Positions 12,082-21,790 of a stretch of 64,000 nucleotides of DNA are shown here, piece after piece; position 1 is the stretch's first letter; every line of letters begins with the position of its first letter. The translations under genes were made by a program, and so were the position numbers. The DNA lies in the NCBI GenBank assembly GCA_964017195.1, contig OZ024892.1:14332071-14396070 (forward strand). The letters run 5' to 3'. Under the pieces are notes generated by a model, which had not been told where the DNA came from, did not search any database, and saw nothing but the letters and a program-made list of their open reading frames with translations. The DNA is from Siderastrea radians. Lineage: Eukaryota > Cnidaria > Anthozoa > Scleractinia > Rhizangiidae.

Positions 12082-13002
12082 TCACTTTTGAATTACAACA
12101 GCTGCCATTTCCCCTTTCAAAAATTTTCCGCCACTTTCATTGGCATCCATGACCTCTTCGAAGAAATCCATGACTTCCTGAATCAATCCCTGATCGGCGG
12201 TTGCTCGGAAGTCTTTCTGGTGTGTCAACCAATCGAACAACAAGTCGCCTTGCTCCGAAGGCTCACCGAAGCATAGGCTCACATCAATGGCGAACTCCTG
12301 CCTGATTACCTCATACTTCCAGCCTTTCTGAGCAGCAATTTTGGCGAGATCCTCTTCTGTGTAGACTACCATGTCCTCTGATCCGAACGTCAGCCTCCCT
12401 TTAAACTTCTTCTGCACCTTGGCAAAATACGATCTTTCGGTTTGGACAAGGCAGAATATGGCTCCTGTTTGTCCCAGCTGCTGTTCGAAGCACGTCACAA
12501 GAGTATCAGCGGCGTCCATGTAGTAAATGCTGTGAACAAAGTGGATAAAATGGAAGCTGGGCCATGTTCCCTTGTCCTGGATTGAACATAACTGCTTGTA
12601 TTCTTGAAAAGTCATCTGCTTCCATTCAAATGAGACTTGAGCTAAGTCTGTCAGAGAGTTAGGCAGGCAGGCAACAGATGCTTTGAATTTTTCTAACAGA
12701 AAGGAGCTTGGCTCAACCACTAAGCTATGGATTATAGGCTTTGCCTCAGTACCACTTGCTTTGCGCTGAGCGGCAATGAACTGGATTACCAACAAGTCCA
12801 TTTCGCCGTTTCCACTGCCAACTCCAAGAATGTTAAACGGTTTGTTTACATCCAAAGAAGTGATTTTCTCCAGCGCTAGCTTTGTCCCATCTTGCACGCA
12901 CTTAACGATGGCTTGTCTGGCCGTACAGTGGTCTAGAAACGATTTAAAAGCTTTTTCGTAAGCCTCGTAAGACTGAGATAAAGAAACCATTCGCACAGAC
13001 AT
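12082..13002 (-). CDS. histamine N-methyltransferase-like SAM methyltransferase
   Basis: A single uninterrupted frame of 306 aa, close to the ~292 aa of vertebrate histamine N-methyltransferase (HNMT). It has the HNMT-type N-terminal helix (FLDHCTARQ, residues 22-30), the SAM-binding loop GVGSGNGE (60-67), the acidic strand end VVEPS (95-99), the FIHFVHSIYYMD segment (152-163) and the C-terminal block QGDLLFDWLT (251-260). This supports a cytosolic class I methyltransferase of the HNMT family. By my alignment to remembered human HNMT, the three histamine-contact residues (Glu28, Gln143, Asn283) are Ala28, His157 and a Gly here, so histamine may not be the substrate. A second in-frame Met lies at residue 5; the first Met was taken as start. 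It lies 743 bp downstream of NXPE-A on the same strand. I would not assign the symbol HNMT without phylogeny. Confidence 0.88.
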   Translation of the reverse strand: MSVRMVSLSQSYEAYEKAFKSFLDHCTARQAIVKCVQDGTKLALEKITSLDVNKPFNILGVGSGNGEMDLLVIQFIAAQRKASGTEAKPIIHSLVVEPSSFLLEKFKASVACLPNSLTDLAQVSFEWKQMTFQEYKQLCSIQDKGTWPSFHFIHFVHSIYYMDAADTLVTCFEQQLGQTGAIFCLVQTERSYFAKVQKKFKGRLTFGSEDMVVYTEEDLAKIAAQKGWKYEVIRQEFAIDVSLCFGEPSEQGDLLFDWLTHQKDFRATADQGLIQEVMDFFEEVMDANESGGKFLKGEMAAVVIQK

Positions 13003-13745
13003 CTTGAATGAGTAACCAGAGACGAGTCGATTAATACAAACACGTTTTTGACACTACATTAAAACGGCATGATTGTAATGCAGGCGTTTGTGGAATGTGC
13101 CCCATAATAAATTGTTTTAGACTGCGTCTGCCATAAATAATCCTCTTAGTTTTATCTTTTCAATAATATTTTTCCAATCGGCAAAAGTTTAAACCACATT
13201 TAATTCGCTTAAATGGCTTTTCAGTACTTGTGGCAAAGAACAAGACATAAATCCTAGCCATCGCCTCAGGCGGCGAAATCAGTTCAACTATGTGCATAGT
13301 CATCAGTCAGAAGACTGTTGTCAAGTTCGGTCACGTAATGACAGATTCCGATATTCAGAAGGTCAGTCTAGCGTGACTCCAGCCTGTTTAATTTGGATAT
13401 GTTTTAAAAATAGTACATTGAAAGTGCTGTTGTTAGGGTTGATGCATCATGAAGAAATAGGCCTAGAGTCTTTGAAGTCGTTGGGTGTTCTTTTCAGTGT
13501 CTTTTGCAGAGCATTAATTGTCACGATCTCTGTTCCTGAACTGTTCAGTCTTTGCTCCCTTGTGGGTTCTTCTGACTTCGCTGGCGTTTTCAAAGAAAAT
13601 TGCGTGGGTTAGCTCCTTAGAATAACGGAATAAGCTAGTAATGTATAACCTCCTTGAGTCTGCTTCTCTCGGACTCAGCACATTAGGCCTTTTGAACAAT
13701 ATTTCTCACGGTCTCGTTTTATTACGTTGGGAATTTTTGTGGTTT
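13003..13745. other. intergenic, NXPE-A 3' flank / HNMT-like promoter region
   Basis: This separates two minus-strand genes, so it should contain the 3' end of NXPE-A and the 5' flank of the HNMT-like gene. Frames of about 106 codons on the plus strand here show no domain. Confidence 0.4.
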
Positions 13746-13943
13746 CTAATGGCCACTAAAGTATCTTTGAAGCAAATTCACGACCGACTGAAACACATGA
13801 GCCTTGAAGTGGACTGCGTCATAGGGTTTCCTAGACAACCCAGTCCCTCCCGGATATGCGTCGCTGATGGGGAATACGTCCAATACATCAATACCTGCTT
13901 TACACATGGCGTGCGTAGCATACGCGTTAAACAGCAGCACACG
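13746..13943 (-). CDS. NXPE-A exon 5 (C-terminus)
   Basis: Strong acceptor TTTCTCTTGCAG|CGTGTG in phase 0. Sixty-five residues from RVLLFNAYATHAMCKAG through LDVFPISDAYPGG to the catalytic-type DAVH and a TAG stop. Confidence 0.9.
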   Translation of the reverse strand, partial: RVLLFNAYATHAMCKAGIDVLDVFPISDAYPGGTGLSRKPYDAVHFKAHVFQSVVNLLQRYFSGH

Positions 13944-16900
13944 CTGCAAGAGAAACAAGCAAATCACTTGGGGATAAATAGATTAAAAGCATACAGTTTT
14001 CAGTTCATTGCTGAAAGAAATAGTTTACGTTTTACTGCGGCCCTGCGATTGGTTAGAAAAACTTGCATCGTTTTCTCAGCAAACTGTATATACCTGATTG
14101 AAAAAACGTTGTCGGGAGAAAGCCACAAACCATAAACGATACGACCCAGTGGTTTGCTGGGAACAACCGTACTATTTACTGATTTGCATTTTTAAAGCCG
14201 TTCACTTGCATTGTTTGTCTGTTTTGATATCGCACTTTGTGCGTCCGTCACTCATGTACCCGACAGTGAATGAATGGTTGGTGGCAGGACTTAGTTCTAC
14301 CACCTTTTTACATCACCTTCATTTCACCTGGGATTTACAAGCGTAGAAGTATACCTAATTTCTCCGAGAAAGAAAAGACGAAGAAAATAAATAAATAAAT
14401 AACAATAGTAGTAATAAGAAAAATAAAAGTAAAATCATATATTATATACAGTACATTAAACTACTATTGACATAGGTAACAATTGCATTGGTAACAATTG
14501 CATTGATGTCGCAACATGCTGCAATCAACATCAGTCACAAGAGAACAGGCTTGAATTTTGAATATGCAAATGATAATGTACATCTACCCAAAAATCCTTT
14601 GGGTCTCATCGTCAATGGTTTATGCTTTTCACCCGACAACGTTTTTTCAATTAGGTGTATACGTTGCGTGCGTTTGCCTACGTGTGCCACTCTTTTATGT
14701 CTTTAATTAGCTTTGAGTTCACTGATCAGGTCATTGCTTTGTTTGTGCCAGACTTCATGGGATGTAGGAATGTCAATTGACAACCGCTCTAGAGAACTGG
14801 CCACGGCCTGCAATGAGGTAAATCTAATGACAACATAAATAGGCCACTTGCATTTAGAAGTCACGTGTCACGTGCCCCTTTAAACAAAAAAACAAGTTGG
14901 AACTCAATACCAGAATTACAAAATTACCAAGGATTACAAAGAGCACAAAAAATTGTGGCAAGCTCAAATTTGAAGGCGAAATTAACTTGGCGAGAAATTT
15001 CATGGCAGTTTGAGTTTTCAACAAATGAAAGGATTGGTATGTTTAACTACTTTACTGTCATAGTGTCGTCTTGCTAAATGTGGTTAATTGACTACGGACA
15101 ATACCATGACATCTCTTAAACGCTTTCTTAATGGCAATTTGGTAGATATACTTTCAAAATGTTATTGACAGTTTGTTTCATTAAGCAGATTATCTTCTAG
15201 CATACCTTACTAGCATAGTCCGGCCAGTAGTTCGCGCAAGTAAGAGAATACGACTCACAGGAAATCCAAACGCCAAGAGGGAGGGGGTGGGAGGCTCAGA
15301 TATATTAGCGTCTGGGAGAAGCGAAGGCCTTTTTTTAGTTGAAATTAGTGACTTGGGCCTATTTGGGATAAGAAATTTTCTGATGGTCTTATTTCACGTG
15401 AAAGAATTTGGCAGGACTTAGTTTAGGGTCGATAAAAAGGTGCCTACCTCAGGTTCTGAAAAGGGACTTTTTAGGTTAGTGCAGGCTTTTTAGGCTAGTG
15501 CAGTCGTTATTGTCAAATCTCTATCAACAGGTTTATGTTCACCTCACCTGATAGGTTAAAAATCTGATGCTGGTTGAATGCCGAGCATTTGTTCTTGGGT
15601 CCCCATATTTTTCTTTATTAATTGCAGTCGTTGTCTTCCAGATAAGTTTTGCTCTAAACTTCCATGATTTCTTGTTTGTGTTAAACTTCTCCGTTAATAA
15701 TCGGATTGTTTTATCAATGAGATTCCTGTAGGCAATGAAGTTTACAGTATGCACGTAGTGCAGACCCAGGTTAAGGATGAGCACGCTGTTGTCTCTCATT
15801 GAGGGCTGGGAAATAACGCGAAATATCTCACTTAGCACCCTCTTGATACTGAAATCCTTGTCGTCGTTTTCCAGTCTTGCTCTTGTTAAATTTCTGTCAG
15901 GAATTGTGTAAACCCAGTTGTAGGAGTTGTTGCATCTTTGGAATGTTGTTTTACAGAGGGGCTGCCTGATGATGGACTTGTAGAAGAAATCTCCGACTGA
16001 GTCCCCATAAATCCACAAGGTGTTTAATTTCCCTGTTGAGGCAGTTTGGCTTGCTCGTGATTCGTCTAATGGGGTTTAACGTAGAATAAAATGTCAGTGC
16101 ACGCGAGAAATAATGGGTGAAATAAGCGATAATCATTCAGGACAACATCAAATTCAAAAAAAAAAAGCTGCGACGAAGGGTATCCTCTACACTCATCTCT
16201 CTTATTTCCCTACTTCACAGGCAACCACGAGGTGAATCACATGTGCATACTGAGTAACCCGGGCATTCCTAGAACCCAGTCGTGGTTCATGTACTTAATG
16301 CGGTTGTCTGTGCACGAGATTGAAGCCTGTGAGATGAAAGTTACTAAGCAATACTTTCCTTTGTTGCTGTTTATTATTTTTAATTACTTACGCTGGTTAT
16401 AACTGCAGCCGTGAGTCGGTGTCCAGATTATTAAAATGCCGGAGTGTGAAAAAACCGGGTTCATGTATAGATTTGCCACACTGAAATTAGCAGAAATCTT
16501 GAAGTCTCGTAGAGATCTGATTGAAATTGAAAGAAATGGAAAATGCAACAATTTCAACGTTTTTTTACAAAACAATGTACGTGCGGGATGTGTGTGCAGG
16601 CCATACATTTCTCGTAAAAAGAATTGAAAATTTAAAGTTCTATATTTCCTCGATTGATCCAGATCTCCACGAATTTCACAATTTGCTTGATCAGTTCAGT
16701 ATGGCAAGTCTATTAATGAACCTGGTGTTTTTGTTTTTCACTTAAGGTTTGGAAATGTCACTTCAGCCGCGAATATAACTAATTAAGTACTTGATTTGTT
16801 CATCACGTCCCAAACCAAGCACTGAGCATCAAGGAGGCAAACTAATCTCATTCACGGGCTGCATAGATGAGGAAAAATTTCTAGAACCTCTATTGGGGTA

Positions 16901-19394
16901 AAAGCCGTGGAATGTTTCCCCGCCACCGCTACATTGTAGGTCCTTTGTGCACTGGTGCATTAGTGATCTTTCCAGTGTGTTAGTAGTCAAATCATGGTCA
17001 CTCACGGACTACTTCTTCGACTTCTTCCGTTTTTGGCATCATGTGAAGTTTATCGACTTACCACTAAGATATGGCTTCCATGTTTCATTCACCCATCTCC
17101 CATTTCCATCCCACATATCCGAACATTTGATTCCACAAGGCAGGTTTAAATTGCCAAACTTCTTTATCACCTCTAGCAGACAAAAACAAAAAGCAAAAGA
17201 AAACGCTTTTACGTCACAGCTGATTTCTTCCTCTGGTTTCTGTGACCCTTACCGGACCTGTAGCATATTCTCACTACCCACCACTCCCTGGATGGGATAC
17301 TAGTCTATCGGTTTACAGAGGTCAAACGCAAGAATGAACATCACTTCCGGTTTTTCAGACCCTCGAAATTTGAATCAGTTTTAACATTTATGTGCGTAAT
17401 TTTTGTATGAAAATTGTGCAATTAATGCCCGGGCAACCGATTTTCCCGCCGATAAAACTTTTGGATGACAGTTACTTCCTTTTGCATTCACTCTTAACGT
17501 AAACAGTTTAACTTTTTAGAAGCAAATGTAAGTTTTGCTGTTAAATAAGTTTCGTAACTTGCCTGTATTTTTCTTTGCAAAATCATGGCGAAAACTGCGC
17601 ACGCAAGGAACACTGATTTTGTTAGGTTTCCCTTTACGGTTCGCTAATACCCAACTATTTAGCGGCGTATCCGAGGATACAACACGAAGGGAGAGATCAG
17701 CCTTAAAATAAACCACCCACTTTCAGATTGAAAGCTAGTACGTCGACTAACGTCGTTCAGCACGCTCAACTACCAGACCACAGGCCATGCTTCCCATTTA
17801 CACCTGACCTGTGCTTGAAAATGGATAAAAACTTCAGAAATATCTTGATTATATCGAAGAGAGTGTTTGAGGTTCATTAAATTACTTACTGTAAAGAAGA
17901 GGCTCATTTGAATGTGGAATGATTATCGTGAATGGCGCACCATTCCAGAGAGGGTGTAAAAGAAATGGTCTCTCTTGGCGTGGAAGGGCATTTGGTGACT
18001 GATATCTACCCTGGGAATTTCCTGTGGAGGAAAAAGAAACAGCGGAAAGTTTCAGTTGGTCTGATAACTGAGGTTTTCAGTTGGCAATGAACTGGTGGAG
18101 GAATCTTGTCCGGAGGAAAAGAAACAGCCAAAAGTCTCATTTAGTCTGATAAGGTTTTCAATTGGCATTGAACGACAAAGTGCGGCCGGAAAATGCTGAA
18201 TGCTTCGACCAAAACATCAAATGCTGGCTTTGGAAATTTTGACTCCAGTTTTTCTTGTGACTATGCACGTTTTTTTGCCCTAAACACTGGTTACACTCGT
18301 TACTGATCTCCAGAACTCGTGTCAACGTAACCAAGTAGCCAAATTGATGCTGAATCACCCTACAGCTATAGGTCTCCCGATACTCCCTATCATTATATTT
18401 AAAGCCCTCAAATATGAGGTAGCGTGCGCTCGCTAACAGCCTATCAAATCGTGCTACAGTCGAACCTCGATTTAACGAAGTGCGAAGGGACTGGGGAAAT
18501 TGGCTCATTATATCGAGGTTTTGTTATATCGGGGTTCTTTTCCTTACATTACACTATTACTGGCCTGAAAGATATTGTTCGTTACACTAAGGACTTCGTT
18601 ATATAGAGGTTTGTTAAATCGAGGTTTCACTGTTCAAGTGCATCAGATGGCGAAAAGTATGCCTCTTTCGAGGCATGTTAAATGCTTTGTCCTTTTGTCT
18701 ATAAATAAAATATATATCTTTTAATCCCGTCCTACACTGCACTCATAGCCAACGCTCATTGTCTACCTTTAATAAACCAGTCCTTCGGTGGGTCTTTGTA
18801 GCCATCGCATAGTGAGTACTCTAACACCACTTCCACCTCATATTTGCCGGGCTCCAAAACGAGGAAACTGACCTGGTATTGTCCATTATTGTGATCAATA
18901 ACTGTTGGAGACAAGGAAGAGGGGCCTCGTATATGTACCCGCCAAGAGTCTCCACCAATTGTTTTGTCTAAGTTGTCCTGTGTTACAGACTGGATGTCAA
19001 ACCGACTGAACTGCCCGGCAGGTCTGATATCCCACCGTATCAGATAGCTCTTAGCCGCATCTGTCCTGTTTTGCAGGTGCTTGTCTCCCTCACTAGCTTC
19101 CCACGCCATACGTTCTGCGCATGGCCGTAAGACTTGTTTCCAGTCCGTTCGCATACGTCTTACCAAACACCAGGTTTGGAGGAAGTCCGCATAAAGCGCG
19201 TTGTCGCGCGTGTTGTTGAACGCTTTGTCGTGCGCGTTGTCAAATTTGCTTGAATGGACGCTTGGAGATGTTATATGAACTTTGTTGAGGCTACGCATCC
19301 AATATAGATACAACAGAATGCATAAGGCCATAACTGCTACAGCTTTTCGAGTAAATAACATGCTGGTCCATCGTGCAATCACTCGTGGAATCAT
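13746..19394 (-). CDS. NXPE family protein NXPE-A (five exons, 528 aa)
   Basis: The spliced model joins 19394-18767, 18021-17890, 17172-17062, 16065-15548 and 13943-13746 in phases 1,1,1,0, giving 1587 nt with no internal stop. Residues 17-33 form a signal anchor, predicting a type II Golgi or secretory membrane protein. Residues ~60-210 are the NXPE N-terminal region with a filamin/Ig-like stretch (GGDSWRVHIRGPSS, then DHNNGQYQVSF). The C-terminal half is the PC-esterase-like domain, with the GDS nucleophile motif in LWIYGDS (311-313) and a terminal DAVH (505-508) as the Asp-His pair. The family is related to Cas1-like sialic-acid O-acetyltransferases; human NXPE1 has been reported as a sialic acid acetyltransferase. 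All expected catalytic residues are present, so an O-acyltransferase or esterase acting on glycans is plausible, but the substrate is unknown. It is a paralog of NXPE-B at 44056-52309. Confidence 0.9.
15548..16065 (-). CDS. NXPE-A exon 4 (PC-esterase core)
   Basis: Acceptor CCCATTAG|ACGAATC, donor CAG|GTGAGG. It encodes the GDS motif (LWIYGDS), then CNNSYNWVYTIPD, ILNLGLHYVH and LIWKTTTAINKEK, blocks that are nearly identical in NXPE-B. Confidence 0.9.
17062..17172 (-). CDS. NXPE-A exon 3 (short)
   Basis: Pyrimidine tract and TCTGCTAG acceptor, donor G|GTAAGT. It encodes LPCGIKCSDMWDGNGRWVNE and TWKPYLS, matching NXPE-B exon 3 (FPCNFMWDGHGRWVHNTWK). Both junctions keep phase 1. Confidence 0.85.
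17318..17390. repeat. fragment related to the MITE at 20488-20780
   Basis: GAGGTCAAACGCA, then TCACTTCCGGTTTTTCAGA and TTTGAATCAGTTTTAAC, resembles the reverse complement of the right end of the element at 20488-20780. It lies in NXPE-A intron 2; its other end was not defined. Confidence 0.5.
17890..18021 (-). CDS. NXPE-A exon 2 (short)
   Basis: Acceptor CCTCCACAG|GAAATTCC and donor ACA|GTAAGT. Read in phase 1 it gives NSQGRYQSPNALP, then HPLWNGAPFTI, which aligns with NAQGKYQRHLE and APLWGETPVQI in NXPE-B exon 2. Confidence 0.85.
18457..18632. mobile_element. pogo/Tigger-like MITE in NXPE-A intron 1
   Basis: Ends CAGTCGAACCTCGATTTAAC and (reverse complement) CAGTGAAACCTCGATTTAAC are inverted repeats, with further ATATCGAGG repeats inside. 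TA precedes the left end but TT follows the right end, so the TA duplication has eroded. CAGT termini with TA targets suit the Tc1/mariner-pogo group; no transposase is encoded. Confidence 0.8.
18767..19394 (-). CDS. NXPE-A exon 1
   Basis: Begins MIPRVIARWTSM and ends WFIKG, with the last G codon split by donor G|GTAGAC (phase 1). It encodes the signal anchor and the N-terminal NXPE region with paired cysteines (TWCLVRRMRTDW, RPCAERM, YSLCDGYKDPP). Confidence 0.9.
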
Positions 19395-20339
19395 TCAGAA
19401 CATTCCAAGGAGAACAAAACATCACCTGTCACTTGGCATGGTATCAACAACTGCAATCAAAATGTCTAATAGTTTAACTCAAAGCACTTTGAATTTTTAT
19501 TAAAGCAGACTCCCTACCCCGGCTCGTGCAAATGTCCCCGATCAAACAAGAATACGAGTCGATAAAAAGAGTGAATGAGGGTTAAAACTATTTAGGGCGC
19601 ACGAAAGTTGCCGAGAGCGTATAAGATTCCAGGCCAAACTAGCAGGCGTAGCAAGCGTTTTCGTAAGAGTTGCCGCACGTTTGAAGCACTTTTCCCTTTT
19701 TGGCCATGCAAAAGTTGGCGCGGGGGCTTCAAACGTGCAAAAAAGTCCACGGAAATGCTTGCTGCAAAGGCTTAGGCCAAACGAAAGGGGGAGATTGAAC
19801 TTGAAACCAACGCATGAGAGTTTTAAGCCAAGCGAGAGCGAGAGCCACCACGGTTATAATGAAAATTTCAACAAATTTAAACTCTGAGTACGCACAAGAG
19901 TCGCCGAGAGTTTGAACACCGAATTTGCAAGACCCGTAAATGCACGCAAGGTAGAGAAAGCAATGACATAAAATGAACCTTATTCAAACCCTGTGTCGAC
20001 CCACTGAATTGCATTACGTGCAACATTGAGCCAAACGATCAAGCACTCCAAATGCGGGATACAATATTGTACGTCTGCAGAATTGCAACAATTTCAAGGT
20101 GTAAACACACGCTATAATGGTTTCACTGCACGCAGTGTTACCTTTTGTGACAGCCTACAACCACACTCGTTTCCGTTGCAGTCTTCTGTAATTCCTACCA
20201 TTCGCACTCCTCTGTGGTGTTCAGGCTATTCCCCTAAATCTTTCACTCCCGGGAAAACTTATGTTCTAAAAAGATCCCAAATATTACTCTGCAAAACATT
20301 TGTAAAAAAGCGAGCAGTACCTTGTAAAGGAATTGCTAT
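19395..20339. other. 5' flank of NXPE-A
   Basis: No exon recognised. It should hold the NXPE-A promoter. Several imperfect GAGAGTTTTAAGCCA/GAAAGTTGCCGAGAG-like repeats occur at 19600-19920. Confidence 0.4.
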
Positions 20340-20487
20340 TAAAGTAGCGTTGATTTGAATGGTTAATCTTTAGGATTTCATCCACAGACTTAAATGTTTT
20401 AATCACCTTATAAAGCATAATAAACAGTACAACAGGAAAGCACTGCTCAGTAGCTTTCACTTGAATGGTAACTCTTTAGGATTTCAC
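20340..20487. repeat. array-type units upstream of an inserted MITE
   Basis: One and a part unit of the long form: GAATGGTTAATCTTTAGG, TTTCATCCACAGACTTAAA, AACAGTACAACAGGAAAGC, then CACTGCTCAGTAGCTTTCAC. It is cut at 20487 by the element at 20488-20780. Confidence 0.8.
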
Positions 20488-20780
20488 AGCCGTCAAACGC
20501 ACGACGCGTGCGCAGTTCCCGTCATAATTTTACAATAATATGAAAATACAGACAAACGTCGAATTTTCACTTTAACCGCAAAACTTAATGTCATTTCTGA
20601 AAACTTAAGCTTTTTACTTTAAGTGTGTGTTCAGTGTAAAGTGACTGGTATCTACAAGTTTTATCAGCGCGAAATTTGGTTTATCGGAACATTTAATGTA
20701 CCGCTCGTAAACTCTGAACTGATTCAAACTTTAAGGCTCTGAAAAACCGGAAGTAACGTTGTTTTTTGCGTTTGACCGCT
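20488..20780. mobile_element. MITE inserted in the tandem array
   Basis: Left end AGCCGTCAAACGCA and right end TGCGTTTGACCGCT form a 14-bp inverted repeat with one mismatch, and array sequence flanks both sides. A relative lies at 17318. No clear target duplication was found. Confidence 0.75.
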
Positions 20781-21312
20781 GTGAACTTTATGATTTCATC
20801 CACAGACTCAAAACTTAGAACTACATTTTACAGCCTAATGAGCAGCACCACAGGACAGTACTGCTCAGTGTGAACTTTATGATTTCATCCACAGACTCAA
20901 AAGTTAAAACTACATTTTACAGCTTAATAAACAGCACCGCAGGACAGTACTGCTCAGTGTGAACTTTATGATTTCATCCACAGACTCAAAAGTTAAAACT
21001 ACATTTTACAGCTTAATAAACAGCACCGCAGGAAAGTACTGCTCAGTGTGAACTTTAGGATTTCATCCACAGACTCAAAAGTTAGAACTACATTTTACAG
21101 CTTAATAAACAGCACCACAGGAAAGTACTGCTCAGTGTGAACTTGATGATTTCATCCACAGACTCAAAGTTAGAACTACATTTTACAGCTTAATAAACAG
21201 CACCACAGGAAAGTACTACTCAGTGTGAACTTTATGATTTCATCCACAGACTCAAAAGTTAGAACTACATTTTACAGCTTAATAAACAGCACCACAGGAA
21301 AGTACTGTTCAG
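20780..21312. repeat. tandem array, six 89-bp units
   Basis: Units start TGTGAACTTTATGATTTC at 20780, 20869, 20958, 21047, 21136 and 21224, so the period is 89 bp (88 once). Each contains CATCCACAGACTCAAA, TTTTACAGCTTAATAAACAG and GGAAAGTACTGCTCAG. Confidence 0.95.
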
Positions 21313-21790
21313 TAGCTTTCATTTGAATGGTCACACTTTACGATTTCATCCACAGACTCATAAGGTAGAACCACCTTGTACGGCATAATAAACAGCACCA
21401 CAGGAAAGTACTGCTCAGTAGCTTTCATTTGAATGGTCACACTTTAGGATTTCATCCACAGTCTCAAAGGTTAGAATAACCATGTAGTGTATAATAAACA
21501 GTACCATAGCTTAATGGCTTTCATTTGAATGGTCACACTTTAGGATTTCATCCACAGACTCAAAAGGTAGAACCACCTTGTGCAGTATAATAAACAGTAC
21601 CACAGGAAAGTACTGCTCAGTAGCTTTCATTTGAATGCTCACACTTTAGGATTTCATCCACAGACTCAAAAGGTAGAACCACCTTGTACAGCATAATAAA
21701 CAGTACCACAGGAAAGTACTGCTCAGTAGCTTTCATTTGAATGGTCACACTTTTGGACTTGATCCACAGACTCAAAAAAGTTAGAACCAT
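21313..21790. repeat. tandem array, ~106-bp long-form units
   Basis: About four units of the same family extended by TAGCTTTCATTTGAATGGTC in place of the short TGTGAACT junction. They share CATCCACAGACTCAAAAGG and GGAAAGTACTGCTCAG. The short units look like a 17-bp deletion derivative that then amplified. Confidence 0.9.

Noticed and set aside
13641..14135. 164-codon open frame on the plus strand
   Set aside because: It lies antisense over NXPE-A exon 5, has no domain, and is explained by the coding constraint of the opposite strand.
20340..21790. CRISPR-like repeat array
   Set aside because: The units are contiguous 89- and 106-bp tandem repeats without unique spacers, in a eukaryotic genome.
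20340..21790. Hammerhead ribozyme in the satellite units
   Set aside because: No CTGATGA core followed by GAAA in proper spacing was found in the units; CTGATGA matches elsewhere are isolated.
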